64,000 nt of DNA from Mycetocola_A sp015752285 (lineage in GTDB: Bacteria > Actinomycetota > Actinomycetes > Actinomycetales > Microbacteriaceae). Made by a program: the position numbers and the translations under genes. Numbering within the stretch: the stretch's first letter is position 1; each line of letters begins with the position of its first letter. The notes beneath the pieces were generated by a model. The model had not been told where the DNA came from and ran no database searches. It saw only the letters and a list, made by a program, of their open reading frames with translations. Shown here piece after piece: positions 24,769 through 33,492 of the stretch. The DNA is taken from the NCBI RefSeq assembly GCF_015752285.1, contig NZ_JADOUY010000009.1, positions 1 to 64,000 on the forward strand, in the 5' to 3' direction.

Positions 24769-25013
24769 TACCCGTCCAGACCTGAGCCGCCCCTGATTTC
24801 TTGCCGCCTTCTTTCTGCTGATTCGGATGTTCCCAAGAAACACCCAAGTCATTTGCTTCTCGTAACGGAGCCGTCCCAGTTCCTTGGTAGTGGAACGCTC
24901 TGTTATGGGTTTTGAGAATTCTGTGCCGGGTGGACCTTTGATATTCCAAAAGTCGGGTTCACGATGGTGTTTCATGGACCGGGTACGGATGTGACTTCCG
25001 GTACGTTCGGGTG

Positions 25014-25661
25014 ATGGACATCGGTTACGCGCGCGTCTCGACGGCAAAGCAAGATCTCGATCGGCAGCTCGACGCCCTGGGCGCGATCGGAATCCCGTCG
25101 GGCCGGATCTATGTCGACAAGAAATCTGGAGCCACGACGAAGCGCCCGGGGCTGACGGCTGCGCTCGACTACGCGCGTGACGGTGACGTCATCGTTGTAC
25201 ACACCCTGGACCGTCTGGGTCGTACTGTGCGCGACACGCTGAACATGATCTACGAGCTGAAAGAGCGGGGCGTGGGGGTTCGGAACCTGGCTGATCCGAT
25301 TCGGGTGGATTCGGCCAACCCGGAGGATCCTATGTCGCAACTCGCGGTGGTGATGCTTGCGTTGTTCGGTCAGATGGAACGCACTTATGCGATCGAACGC
25401 GCCGCCCATGCCCGAGCCGTTGCCGTCAGCAAGGGCCGGCAGGTGGGCAGGCCTTCCGTAGTCGACCCGACCAAGCTCGCCTATGCGGCGCACCTGCGGG
25501 ACACCGGTCTGACGATGTCTGAGATCGTGGCCAAATCCGGTATCACACGGTCAAGCCTGTACCGGTATTTGCCTCCGCGTCCGCTTGATCAGCTGACAGC
25601 AGGGTTCGATGAGATCGGCGCTGAAGACTCAGCTCCAGAAGGAAGGAACATTGAATCGTGA
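25014..25661 (+). CDS. Serine recombinase, resolvase/invertase family
   Basis: A 215-residue site-specific recombinase of the small Pin/Hin/Tn3-resolvase type. It has the catalytic serine in YARVSTAKQDLDRQ (Ser about residue 9), arginine motifs VHTLDRLGRTVRD and FGQMERTYAIERAAHARA, a hinge helix, and a C-terminal helix-turn-helix MSEIVAKSGITRSSLYRYL. The ATG at 25014 is preferred to the GTG directly before it. No clear res or inversion sites were identified in the 245-base upstream gap. It overlaps the next small gene by four bases. It is probably a resolution or inversion enzyme of the mobilizable element to its right. Confidence 0.93.
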   Translation: MDIGYARVSTAKQDLDRQLDALGAIGIPSGRIYVDKKSGATTKRPGLTAALDYARDGDVIVVHTLDRLGRTVRDTLNMIYELKERGVGVRNLADPIRVDSANPEDPMSQLAVVMLALFGQMERTYAIERAAHARAVAVSKGRQVGRPSVVDPTKLAYAAHLRDTGLTMSEIVAKSGITRSSLYRYLPPRPLDQLTAGFDEIGAEDSAPEGRNIES

Positions 25662-25864
25662 ACAGCGCCGATGACGCCATTTGGCCAGGAAAGTTGCCCC
25701 CTGAGGTCGAAGCTCTCGTCCTCGAAACTGTCGATATTGTGCGCGCACTTGATGACACCAGCCCCCGCGATATGACCCCGTTCTTTTATCAAAACGGATA
25801 TGAACAGGTGAAGATGTCACTCGCTGAGCTGCTCAAAATCCTCGGACACAACCCGGAGAAGTGA
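25658..25864 (+). CDS. Small hypothetical protein coupled to the recombinase
   Basis: A 68-residue acidic protein from a GTG that overlaps the recombinase stop (GTGA). It looks helical (LPPEVEALVLETVDIVRALD, MSLAELLKILGHN) with no membrane segment or known motif. I do not recognise the family. Translational coupling to the recombinase suggests a related accessory role, but this is inference only. Confidence 0.6.
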   Translation: MNSADDAIWPGKLPPEVEALVLETVDIVRALDDTSPRDMTPFFYQNGYEQVKMSLAELLKILGHNPEK

Positions 25865-25925
25865 CTTCGTTTTGCCCGTCGGAGCATTTCAGCCTGCTCA
25901 CCCATACGTGACCCAGTGCAGAGGA

Positions 25926-27038
25926 CTACGGGAGGTTCGATTGACTCATCGAATCAGTGTGTTCCCGGAGGTATTCGCGCAGATGTGGGACTGCGAAGTC
26001 GGTCAGTCCACGGCCGGCGTCAACGATGATTCCGGCATCCAGTAGCCGGCGGCGGTATACACCGGCGTATTTGGTGGTTTCGCCCAGCCGGCGTGCGATG
26101 TCAGCGATTCGGGAGGGTCCTTCGTCTTCGGACATCTTCAGGAGGACGCTCCGGTCAACCGGGGAGAGGTCGGCCAATGCCGCTTGGAGCACTGTCGCGC
26201 CCAGGCGGCGGCGTGCTGCGTCGACACCGGCGGCTAGAGACTTGTCTGTCACGGTGTCTTCGACGGCGCGGCGCCACACGTGGTAGCCCACGAGTTGGAT
26301 TAGAAATGGATATCCACCGGTGGCTTCTGCTGCCAGGTCGACCTGTGCCGGTTCGATTGTGACGCCCGTGTCTGCGAAGGTCCGGGCGAGAGCTTCGCGG
26401 ACATCCTGCAGAGGAACTCCGGTGAGGTCGATCCGGTCCGCGCGCCGGAGAAAAGTGGACACGTCTTCGTTGAGCAGGTCGGCGACGGCTTTGGGAATTC
26501 CGGCCATGAGTAGGCCGATCGGCAAGTCTTCACGGATGAGGTGCTGCACGATTGCAGCGAGTTCGGTGAGGTCTTCGCGGTCAACAGCGTGGATCTCATC
26601 GACCGTGATCAGAAGTCCGGTGTCGTGGCCGGCAAGGCGGAAGAGTAGCGCGGTGGCACGCTCACGTAAACCGGTGGGACGAGTCGGCGGCAGTTGGGTG
26701 GTGACTCCGAACCCGGCGGCTGCGACGGCCGTGACGCGGCGGGAGGGTTTGCCGTCGCCGAGCTCCTCAAGGCGGCCTTGGATGGAGTCGGCCAGCCGGC
26801 TGATGAGGCCTTTGGTGGCTGTTTCGGAGATAACGACCCAGCCCTGTTCGCGCGCCAGCGCTTCGGCTTCGGTCAGCATGACTGTCTTGCCCACGCCTCG
26901 GGGGCCCGTGAAGATGGTCAGTAGGCCAGGCGAGCCGGGGCCGTCCTCGAGCCCCTCACGGAAGCTATCCAGAGCATCATTGCGGCCAACAAGCAGGGGT
27001 GGTCTTGCCCCGGCGGTCGGTTTGAACGGGTTCCGCAT
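25926..27038 (-). CDS. AAA/ORC-like ATPase with C-terminal winged helix
   Basis: About 370 residues. It has Walker A TGPRGVGKTVML, Walker B LLITVDEIHAVD, sensor-like region LLMAGIPKAVADLL, and the conserved ATGGYPFLIQLVGYHVW. A C-terminal winged helix (RIADIARRLGETTKYAGVYR) resembles Orc1/Cdc6-type ATPases. The ATG at 27038 has AAAGGG upstream, so it is chosen over 27044. The same architecture recurs at 33493-34668 on the other side of the mobilization genes. Such ATPases occur in many mobile elements and sometimes in toxin-like or defence loci; the role is not established. The upstream region carries a 17-bp direct repeat. Confidence 0.85.
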   Translation of the reverse strand: MRNPFKPTAGARPPLLVGRNDALDSFREGLEDGPGSPGLLTIFTGPRGVGKTVMLTEAEALAREQGWVVISETATKGLISRLADSIQGRLEELGDGKPSRRVTAVAAAGFGVTTQLPPTRPTGLRERATALLFRLAGHDTGLLITVDEIHAVDREDLTELAAIVQHLIREDLPIGLLMAGIPKAVADLLNEDVSTFLRRADRIDLTGVPLQDVREALARTFADTGVTIEPAQVDLAAEATGGYPFLIQLVGYHVWRRAVEDTVTDKSLAAGVDAARRRLGATVLQAALADLSPVDRSVLLKMSEDEGPSRIADIARRLGETTKYAGVYRRRLLDAGIIVDAGRGLTDFAVPHLREYLREHTDSMSQSNLP

Positions 27039-27056
27039 GACCATCCCTTTATCCTC

Positions 27057-27129
27057 GTTTAGCTTCTTTATCCTTTATAGCCAGAGTACAAGGCGGACGG
27101 GGACGCAGCCCCGTTTATCTTCTTTATCC
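27057..27129. promoter_or_regulatory. 17-bp direct repeats upstream of the AAA ATPase gene
   Basis: GTTTAGCTTCTTTATCC (27057-27073) and GTTTATCTTCTTTATCC (27113-27129) differ at one base and lie 56 bases apart in the promoter region of the minus-strand ATPase. A third CCTTTATCC-like unit occurs at 27045-27053. Regularly placed repeats suggest operator binding by a dedicated regulator or by the ATPase itself. Confidence 0.55.
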
Positions 27130-27251
27130 ATGACGACAGGTGGCCAGCCGCCACAACCCACGCCAGCCAGCCGATTTCAAGTGTCTCGAAACTAACGACC
27201 GGCGAGTTCAGGTGGTGAGCGCAACACTCTGAGTTCTGTGGGGTGTTATCA

Positions 27252-27473
27252 ATGGGTCGACCGTGGTCGCCGTTGGGTGTTCGTTTGGCGTTCTGGGAAG
27301 GGCTCGACGCAGGGCTATCGGTAGCCGCATCGGCGCGGGCCGCGGGGGTGTCGCGTCCAACTGCGTATCGATGGCTGAGCGACCATCGGAAAGTGCTATC
27401 GCCTCCAGTTCAGGATTTCAGTGTTCCCCGCGCGGGTCTCTTATCGTTGCGTGAGCGGGAAGAGATCGGCTGG
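27252..27473 (+). pseudogene. IS30-family transposase, 5' fragment cut by IS256
   Basis: It reads MGRPWSPLGVRLAFWEGLDA, then SARAAGVSRPTAYRWLSDHRK and LLSLREREEI: the N-terminal helix-turn-helix region and the LSxxEREEI motif of IS30 transposases. At about 27473 the frame enters the IS256 end and stops at 27488. The remaining ~75% of IS30 is not on the other side of IS256, so the insertion was followed by a deletion. Confidence 0.75.
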
Positions 27474-28888
27474 TCAAGTCCCTGTTAGTGGTGTAGCGGT
27501 GTCTCCTTCGATTTGAGGGTTAGGCGCTGAGTTCGAGGGCGGTTTCGGTGATCACCTCGGTTCCGATGTTCGGGACGAGTGTGAGTCGGGACTTGGCGAG
27601 GATGTCGAGTCCGAGGTAGCGGCGTCCTTCGGTCCATTCGTCGGTTTGCTCTGCCAGGACCGCGCCGACGAGGCGGATGATGGTGTCCCGGTTGGGGAAG
27701 ATCCCGACGGAGTCAGTGCGGCGGCGGATCTCGCGGTTCAGTCGTTCGTTCGGGTTGTTCGACCAGATCTGCTGCCAGAGTCCTTCCGGGAACCCGGTGA
27801 AGGCGAGGATGTCACCGCGAGCAGCATCGAGGTGTTCATGGGCTTCGGGGAGTTTGCCGTCGACGTAGTCCAGGAGCCGGTCGAACTGGGCGTTCACCGC
27901 TTCAGCGTCGGGTTGGTCGTAAACACTGTGGGGCATCGCCTTCACGGCCGGCCACATGGTTTTCGGTGTCACCGGCATTAAGTTCGCTGCGTAGTGGGTG
28001 CGGCATCTTTGCCAGTTCGCTCCGGGCAGGTTCGCGGCGATCGCTTCGACCAAGCCTTGGTGGGCGTCTGAGGTGACGAGTCGAACACCGGTGAGGCCGC
28101 GGGCGACGAGGTCAGCGAAGAACGAGTTCCAGGCAGCTCCGGTCTCCGATGTTGCGACCCGGACACCGAGGACTTCGCGGCGCCCATCAGCGTTGACGCC
28201 GGTCGCGACGAGCACGACAGCGTTAATGACCCGGCCTCCTTCGCGGACCTTCATGGTGAGGGCATCGGCTGCGACGAAGGTGAACGGCCCGGCATCTCCG
28301 AGAGGGCGGTGACGGAACTCGTTGACGTTCTCGTCGAGGTCAGCTGCCATCCGAGACACCTGCGACTTCGACAAACTGTTGATGCCGAGGGTCTTCACGA
28401 GCTTGTCCATCCGACGTGTGGAAACACCGGCGAGATAGCAGTCGGCAACCACCGTGATCATCGCCGCCTCGGATCGTTTCCGGCGTTCCAGCAACCATTC
28501 TGGGAAATAGGTTCCCGAGCGCAGCTTCGGGACCGCGACATCGATGCTGCCGACACGGGTATCGAGCTGTCGGTGGCGGTAACCATTTCGTTGCGTCACC
28601 CGATCTGGGGAAGGCTGGCCCCATTCGGCGCCGGCGACCGCATCAGCGTCAGCCGAGAGGAGAGCGTTGATCATGGTCTGCAGCAGACTGCGCATCAAAT
28701 CCGGCGACGCATCGCCAAGAGCTTCGGTAAGGAGTCCGGCAGGGTCGACAATATGTGGAGCGGTCATCGTGTTGATGCCTTTCGAGTGGGATGTCAGATA
28801 TTCCTCGAAGGATCACACGGTGACCGCGCCCACGTCGTCACCGACGCGGCAGGTCACCATGCGTTACACCACTATGCGGGACTCCACT
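27474..28888 (-). mobile_element. IS256-family insertion sequence (complete)
   Basis: Terminal inverted repeats run GTCAAGTCCCTGTTAGTGGT at the left (27474) and, on the other strand, GTGGAGTCCCGCATAGTGGT at the right (ending 28888); most bases match. It contains one intact transposase gene. The 8-9 bases outside the two ends do not match each other, so no target duplication remains. It separates an IS30 fragment from a truncated host-type gene and is the same type as the remnant at 90-374. Confidence 0.85.
27520..28767 (-). CDS. IS256-family (mutator) transposase
   Basis: A 415-residue DDE transposase. It starts MTAPHIVDPAGLLTEALGDA. It carries DRVTQRNGYRHRQLDTRVGS, the first catalytic region FVAADALTMKVREG, the second aspartate in LVTSDAHQGLVEAIA, CRTHYAANLM, and the glutamate region WSNNPNERLNREIRRRTD. 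Full length and uninterrupted, so potentially active. The stop lies about 45 bases inside the left terminal repeat. It may mobilise or recombine with the remnant at 90-374, which shares the C-terminal sequence. Confidence 0.95.
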   Translation of the reverse strand: MTAPHIVDPAGLLTEALGDASPDLMRSLLQTMINALLSADADAVAGAEWGQPSPDRVTQRNGYRHRQLDTRVGSIDVAVPKLRSGTYFPEWLLERRKRSEAAMITVVADCYLAGVSTRRMDKLVKTLGINSLSKSQVSRMAADLDENVNEFRHRPLGDAGPFTFVAADALTMKVREGGRVINAVVLVATGVNADGRREVLGVRVATSETGAAWNSFFADLVARGLTGVRLVTSDAHQGLVEAIAANLPGANWQRCRTHYAANLMPVTPKTMWPAVKAMPHSVYDQPDAEAVNAQFDRLLDYVDGKLPEAHEHLDAARGDILAFTGFPEGLWQQIWSNNPNERLNREIRRRTDSVGIFPNRDTIIRLVGAVLAEQTDEWTEGRRYLGLDILAKSRLTLVPNIGTEVITETALELSA

Positions 28889-29471
28889 GTTCCTCGAACG
28901 GATCTTGCCGGAAGTACTGGCAGAACAAGATCCTCAATTCACGCAACTGCCCGGTGCCGAACAGCTCCTGCGAGATCTTGGCATAGCCGCTATGGCATGG
29001 TCGGTTCTGGGCTCCGAGAACGACCCCGCGATCCGCTCCTATCCAGGGAGAGAAGATGCGTACGTCGAAGTCTTTGGTGAATTCACTTGGAACGTCTTGC
29101 GCTTCCCTGGGGGCTCCCTCGTGCTCGGTGACCGTCTCGTCGGCACCTACGGTCAAAGCCAACACGCGACCGGTGAAACCAATGTCGCCGCTAGCCGTTA
29201 CGGCAGCGAAGGACTCTATACATGCGACCGAGTGACCGTGCCCCTTACTTCCCGAACCGGGCTGCTGCTTTCGCGCGCAGGACGCACCCAGTCGCTGAAC
29301 CCGATCGCCTTTAACCGCGCCACAATTCTGAACAGTAAGACGTTCATCGCCCGGCACCCGTCGTGGCAGGACAATGCCGGCGACCTCGTTGTTGCTGCCG
29401 CGAAAAAACAGATTGCGCAAGTAGAGGCAAACCTCGGACTACGCAGATCCGCGTCGAGGGAGCGGGCATAG
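28889..29471 (+). pseudogene. DUF4238-like protein, 5'-truncated by IS256
   Basis: An open frame begins directly at the IS256 end (FLERILPEVLAEQDPQFTQL) and runs 190 residues to a natural stop. Internal segments GEFTWNVLRFPGGSLVLGDR and VTVPLTSRTGLLLSR fit the C-terminal half of DUF4238-type proteins, with the late asparagine region NPIAFNRATILNSKTFIA. The natural N-terminus (~100 or more residues) is absent; a TTG at 28905 could start translation but is unlikely to matter. Function unknown. A strong terminator hairpin follows at once, showing that the gene end is genuine. Confidence 0.6.
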
Positions 29472-29474
29472 AAA

Positions 29475-29507
29475 AGAGGCGGCACATTTCAGATTGCTGC
29501 CGCCTCT
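29475..29507. terminator. Bidirectional terminator hairpin
   Basis: AGAGGCGGCA and TGCCGCCTCT form a perfect 10-bp stem with a 13-base loop, between the end of the plus-strand gene (29471) and the end of the minus-strand gene (29529). AAAA precedes the stem on the plus strand, giving a U-run for the minus direction. Confidence 0.75.
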
Positions 29508-29528
29508 AACACTCCCCTACGCCGACGG

Positions 29529-29825
29529 TTACTCGTCGTTGCGAGCACCGCCCGCTGACGATTGCGAGGCGGACTTGGTTCGTCGCGTTCTGGGCTTCTT
29601 TTCCGCGTCGGAGAATCCGATTTTGCGCAGCTCATCAACTGTCCATCCGGCGGCTACCGCTGCTCCATGAACACGCGTGTACTCGCGCTCCGCGTCCGCT
29701 GCCCGCTCGCGTGCATCGCTCACTTCCTGATTGGACTGTGCGAGAACCCGAACCGCCTCAATCTTGCTGTCCTGCAATGCCCGTGCGCGTTCAATTGCTT
29801 CTTCCGCGGTTGGATTTTTCGCCAT
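29529..29825 (-). CDS. Small coiled-coil protein of the mobilization region
   Basis: A 98-residue charged protein. The ATG has a very good ribosome site (GAGGGG, seven bases upstream). Residues 8-55 predict a coiled coil (AEEAIERARALQDSKIEAVR, then SDARERAADAEREYTRVHG), followed by WTVDELRKIGFSDAEKKP and a Lys/Arg/Ser-rich tail. It looks like the small accessory proteins encoded next to mobC in actinobacterial plasmids, but I do not recognise a named family. It is divergent from mobC with a 275-base gap that holds candidate oriT structures. Confidence 0.65.
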   Translation of the reverse strand: MAKNPTAEEAIERARALQDSKIEAVRVLAQSNQEVSDARERAADAEREYTRVHGAAVAAGWTVDELRKIGFSDAEKKPRTRRTKSASQSSAGGARNDE

Positions 29826-29983
29826 CGTATTTCCCCTCGTCGTGGCTTCCTTGGTCTATCAGCTGATGTTTCATCGCTAGCCCCAGTTTTGCATCTAGCG
29901 GAGGATCGAACAGGGTTCGATCCCATCCCGACAATTTCAAGTTGTGAGTATCAAAGTACCAGCGCTCTGCGGAGCAAGCTATA

Positions 29984-30068
29984 GAGTTAGGTGTCCTAAC
30001 TCGCTTGTGCTCCTAGACGCGCCGCGTCGTTGTCGGCATACTTGACGTATGGTCCCCGAGTTCTCGGG
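29984..30068. promoter_or_regulatory. Palindrome and hairpin upstream of mobC (candidate oriT/operator)
   Basis: GAGTTAGG-TGT-CCTAACTC (29984-30002) is a perfect inverted repeat with 8-bp arms; CCCGAG-TT-CTCGGG (30055-30068) is a second, tight 6-bp hairpin just before the mobC ribosome site. Inverted repeats next to a MobC/relaxase pair are the normal setting of an origin of transfer and of the operator for mob gene control. No nic-site consensus could be assigned with confidence. Confidence 0.5.
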
Positions 30069-30101
30069 TTCGCTGCGCTGGGCTAGGAGGGGCGGGACGA
30101 C

Positions 30102-30494
30102 GTGACAGACAAGAACGAACGGCGTCTGTTCGGTCGCCAGAGGCGCGCGAATTCGGACGAGCCGCGGGAGCGTCGTTACAACGTGAGGGTGAGTGCGGAA
30201 GAGGACGTCCAGTTGCGTGCTCGGGCGGTTGTTGCGCGGGTGACTGTTCCGCGGCTGTTGGTTGAGTCTGCGATGAACGCACACATTGAGACCGACACCG
30301 ATCGCAAGGAAGTTATCGCGGAGGTGTTTGCGATTCGTCGGCTGATGGCGAACGTTGCGAACAACGTGAACCAGCTCGCACGGTTTGCCAATACGGAGAG
30401 TACGTTTCCTGCCGAGGCGGAAGCGATCGTGCAGGAGTACCGCGCACTCGTCCCACGGCTCAGCGCGGCACTGGACAGGCTCGATCAGTCATGA
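30102..30494 (+). CDS. mobC: MobC-like mobilization accessory protein
   Basis: A 130-residue basic protein. The GTG at 30102 follows AGGAGGGG. It has a ribbon-helix-helix-type start (RERRYNVRVSAEEDVQLRARAV) and the MobC core (IRRLMANVANNVNQLARFAN), which recurs in relaxosome accessory proteins that bind oriT and help the relaxase open the strand. It overlaps the relaxase gene by four bases (ATGA), so the two are co-translated. Its binding site is presumably the palindrome/hairpin region just upstream. Confidence 0.88.
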   Translation: MTDKNERRLFGRQRRANSDEPRERRYNVRVSAEEDVQLRARAVVARVTVPRLLVESAMNAHIETDTDRKEVIAEVFAIRRLMANVANNVNQLARFANTESTFPAEAEAIVQEYRALVPRLSAALDRLDQS

Positions 30495-32131
30495 TGCCGA
30501 ACGTTACGCGCGGGAACGAGATGACCGGTCTTATGGTCTACCTCGCTGGCGAGGGGCGACACAACGAGCACCAGGAGCAGCACTTGGTGGCGGGCGATTC
30601 GGCCATCGTGACGATGTACGGATTCGACCAGTTGGATAAGGCAACGGCGCTCAAGATCGCTCACGACCTCGATGAGCCGCGGACACGGCTTGGGGTCAAC
30701 GTGACCAGGACGGCACGCCTCACTGACCCGGAAACCGGTGTCGTGTCAACGACGCGGGTAGACGCCAATGTGTGGCATTGCTCGCTCTCACTGCGCGCCG
30801 AGGAAGGCCAGCTGAGTGACGAGAAGTGGGGCGCGATCGCCCAGGGCTTCGCGGACCGGATGGGCTTCACCGAAGACAGCGGAAAGGCACCGTGCCGATG
30901 GGTCGCGGTTCGTCACGGACTGTCCACGAACGGCAATGACCACGTGCACATCGCGGTGTCTCTGGTACGCGAGGACGGCACCAAGGCGACAACCCACAAC
31001 GACTTCGCCAAGGCGCAGAAGGTTTGCCGCGATCTTGAGCGTGACTACGGGCTGGAGCAGCTGGAGAGCCGGGAAACAGGTTTGGGGGAGCGGGGTGTGA
31101 AGCCCGCGGAGCGTGCTCGCCAGGAGCGCACCGGGGCCGTCGAGGTCGACGCCCACCGGCTCGAACGCACCGTCCGCGCCGCCGCTACTGCGTCGGTCGA
31201 CGAGGGCGAGTTTGTTCGCCGGCTACGACGCGGCGGGGTACTGATCCGACCCCGTTTCGCCGCTGGACGCGACGATGTTGTGGCCGGCTATTCGGTCGCT
31301 CTCCGACCCCCTCAGGGCGCCACGCCGATCTGGTACGGCGGCGGTCGACTCGCCCGTGACCTCACGTTGCCACGACTGCGCGAGGGATGGCCGGACGCAC
31401 CCGCCACAGCACAGGCGGCGGCCGATGAGTGGCGCGCCACCAGCAAGAACCCATGGCAGTACCGACCGGTTGCACCGGGCCGCGAGGAAACCACCCCGGA
31501 CCCGCAACTGTGGAAGCAGTACACCGACGAGCTGGCGCAGCTCCGCAAGCAGCTGAGGGACGTTCCAGTTACCGACCGGGCGACGTGGGCCCACGTTGCC
31601 CGCGAGACTTCTGGAGCGTTCGCGGCATGGTCACAGCGGGTGGAGGTGACGCCTGGACCTCTCGCTGAGACTTCCCGCGAGCTGGCACGCAGCGCACACC
31701 TCAGGGCTCACCAGTCGAAGCCGAAACCAGCGCAGCTCGGCTCCGCAGCGAACGCCGCAATGATTCTCATGCAGGCTGCCAGTGGCGGGCGCGGAACCAT
31801 GGCGGAAGCCATCATGCTCCGCCAGCTCGGCCGTGTCACCGTCGCGATCCTCGACGCTCACACCGCAGCCGGCGACGCGCGCCGAGCCGAACAGCTGACG
31901 GCGATGATGCACAGCAAGTTCGCTCAGGTGCAGCAGAGCTTGCCGGAGATCCCGTCGACAACGACCCGGGCCGACGGTCGCGTGATGACTTCCGAGAACG
32001 AGGCCATGCGCCGCGCGACGGACGGACTTGCAGCGCCCGGCACCGGCTCACCGCTGCCAAACAAGCTGCACCCGAACAAACACAAGACACCAGCCACGCC
32101 ACGCGAGCGTGACGGTCACGGAAGAGAATAG
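30491..32131 (+). CDS. mobA: Relaxase/mobilization nuclease
   Basis: A 546-residue relaxase that would nick oriT and pilot the strand in conjugal mobilization. The N-terminal domain has the candidate nucleophile Tyr in GLMVYLAG (about residue 17) and histidines in VWHCSLSL, VAVRHGL and the HxH metal motif NDHVHIAVSL (H151, H153). The region to ~200 ends RDLERDYGLEQLESRETG, typical of VirD2-like actinobacterial relaxases. The C-terminal ~340 residues are helical and Arg-rich without a helicase motif. It is coupled to mobC. No type IV secretion or coupling protein is in the window, so the element is mobilizable rather than self-transmissible as seen. Confidence 0.9.
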   Translation: MMPNVTRGNEMTGLMVYLAGEGRHNEHQEQHLVAGDSAIVTMYGFDQLDKATALKIAHDLDEPRTRLGVNVTRTARLTDPETGVVSTTRVDANVWHCSLSLRAEEGQLSDEKWGAIAQGFADRMGFTEDSGKAPCRWVAVRHGLSTNGNDHVHIAVSLVREDGTKATTHNDFAKAQKVCRDLERDYGLEQLESRETGLGERGVKPAERARQERTGAVEVDAHRLERTVRAAATASVDEGEFVRRLRRGGVLIRPRFAAGRDDVVAGYSVALRPPQGATPIWYGGGRLARDLTLPRLREGWPDAPATAQAAADEWRATSKNPWQYRPVAPGREETTPDPQLWKQYTDELAQLRKQLRDVPVTDRATWAHVARETSGAFAAWSQRVEVTPGPLAETSRELARSAHLRAHQSKPKPAQLGSAANAAMILMQAASGGRGTMAEAIMLRQLGRVTVAILDAHTAAGDARRAEQLTAMMHSKFAQVQQSLPEIPSTTTRADGRVMTSENEAMRRATDGLAAPGTGSPLPNKLHPNKHKTPATPRERDGHGRE

Positions 32132-32141
32132 GGGACCAAAC

Positions 32142-33011
32142 ATGGCCGACGAAACAGACGGAGTGGGTGAAACGTTCGACGACTCGCTGCGCATCGCTCT
32201 CACAGTGGCATCGCAGTTCGGAGGGCGAATCTCCCGACTGCGCGAGCAGATGAGTCACACGCGAGAGGCCGCCGCACAGCAGGAGTACCGCGAGCTCGAG
32301 AACCGGTTTGAGGCAGAACGCGGCGCAGCCCGGGCAAGCCTCGAACCGGTGCGGCGCGCCGAGTGGTGGGACAGCGCGAAGGTCGACGATATTGCCCTGG
32401 TCCACGAGACAGCGACCGTGTGGCGTGACCACGACGACGTCGCACGGGACGCCGGCGACACGATCCGTCGGGAGGTGCAGGACCGCTACGGCATCGACGT
32501 CGACGCACCGGGCGGAGATCCCGCTCAGGTAGCCGCGGCGTTGCGCGAAGCCGAGCAGGCCCGCGCTGACGCCCGCGCCGAGCGAGAGCGTTCAGCGGAA
32601 GAACTCACTGCCAGCCAGATCCTCTTCGCCAACGCTGAAAGGCGAGAGCGCGAGGCTCAGGAACAGTCGGAGAGGGCTTGGAACTCCGGCGACGTCGACG
32701 GTGCCGATATCGCAGACTTCAATGAGTTCGCGGAGCGGGAGGCCGACTGGAAGCAAGCCGGCGACGGAGTCAACGAGCGCAGCGCCAGCGCTCAGGAGTA
32801 CGACAGCTCCGAACGCCGTCAGAAGTTCGCTAGCAGTCTTGAAGAAAAGGGCATCGCGGAAGAATCGATTGCTGCCCGTATCCTCGCCGACGGTGAGAAC
32901 GCGAAACACCCCCGGGAAGCAGTGACGACGACGCCGAGAAAAACGTCGAAACACCGGTGGAGTGCTCCGTCAGCTGTGCAGCACCGCGAGCGCGGCGGCC
33001 TCAGCCGCTGA
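32142..33011 (+). CDS. Coiled-coil accessory protein downstream of the relaxase
   Basis: A 289-residue, very charged, helical protein; the ATG at 32142 has AGGGGACC upstream and is chosen over an earlier in-frame start that lies inside the relaxase gene. Residues 20-70 and 120-220 predict long coiled coils (RLREQMSHTREAAAQQEYRE; AEQARADARAERERSAEELT). The C-terminal tail is basic. Proteins like this often follow relaxases on actinobacterial plasmids and probably help relaxosome assembly. I cannot name a family. Its stop overlaps the next start by one base (TGATG). Confidence 0.7.
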   Translation: MADETDGVGETFDDSLRIALTVASQFGGRISRLREQMSHTREAAAQQEYRELENRFEAERGAARASLEPVRRAEWWDSAKVDDIALVHETATVWRDHDDVARDAGDTIRREVQDRYGIDVDAPGGDPAQVAAALREAEQARADARAERERSAEELTASQILFANAERREREAQEQSERAWNSGDVDGADIADFNEFAEREADWKQAGDGVNERSASAQEYDSSERRQKFASSLEEKGIAEESIAARILADGENAKHPREAVTTTPRKTSKHRWSAPSAVQHRERGGLSR

Positions 33012-33478
33012 TGGCCACACAGAAGCGGTGGAAAACCGCTCGCCGGGCTCGTCGAGAGCTGAACGCGGCTACGACGTTCGGGAGCCTCGTTCCTTGGATG
33101 CCCGCCGAGCTGCCCGCTGACGCGCAACCGTACTGGCCGGCTAAGTCGGAGTGGCCAACAGTAGAAGAGGTAGAGAGCTTTGTTCGGGCAACGCGGAAGA
33201 AGCCTCACGTGCGTCTCGCCATACTGACGGGATTGCGACGCTACTCAGAACCTGGGACCGCACAGATGCTCGTTGCGATCGGCTCCGTCGTCGTATCCAT
33301 CATCGCAGTCGTTTTAGGAGTCGCGGCCCTCAACCCGCTACTTCACGCAGGAGCAATCGGTGCAGCCTTGCTGTACGTCGTCATGGTGGCCTTTGGGATA
33401 GGTCTCGCGCTTCGAGTCGACGAGCGCCGCAAGGCTGCCTCTGTTTGGCTCACGGCTTTCGAGCGCAGAATTCGTTAG
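33011..33478 (+). CDS. Small membrane protein of the mobilization operon
   Basis: A 155-residue protein: a basic, cytosolic N-terminal half (MATQKRWKTARRARRELNAA) followed by two transmembrane helices (MLVAIGSVVVSIIAVVLGVA and LLYVVMVAFGIGLAL) and a short basic tail. The ATG at 33011 overlaps the preceding stop (TGATG) and is preferred over an upstream start inside the coiled-coil gene. It is probably the last gene of the mob operon. No family recognised; a role in membrane docking of the relaxosome is only a guess. Confidence 0.65.
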   Translation: MATQKRWKTARRARRELNAATTFGSLVPWMPAELPADAQPYWPAKSEWPTVEEVESFVRATRKKPHVRLAILTGLRRYSEPGTAQMLVAIGSVVVSIIAVVLGVAALNPLLHAGAIGAALLYVVMVAFGIGLALRVDERRKAASVWLTAFERRIR

Positions 33479-33492
33479 CTTCCTGGCCGAGG

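Noticed and set aside
24769..25013. res site for the serine recombinase
   Set aside because: I looked for paired inverted subsites in the gap upstream and found none clear enough to report.
26320..27195. Long plus-strand open frame of about 290 codons
   Set aside because: It lies wholly opposite the AAA ATPase gene, is extremely Arg/Ser-rich, and has no family features: an antisense shadow in high-GC DNA.
27474..28888. Target-site duplication around IS256
   Set aside because: The 8-9 bases on the two sides (ATCGGCTGG and GTTCCTCG) do not match, so no duplication was annotated.
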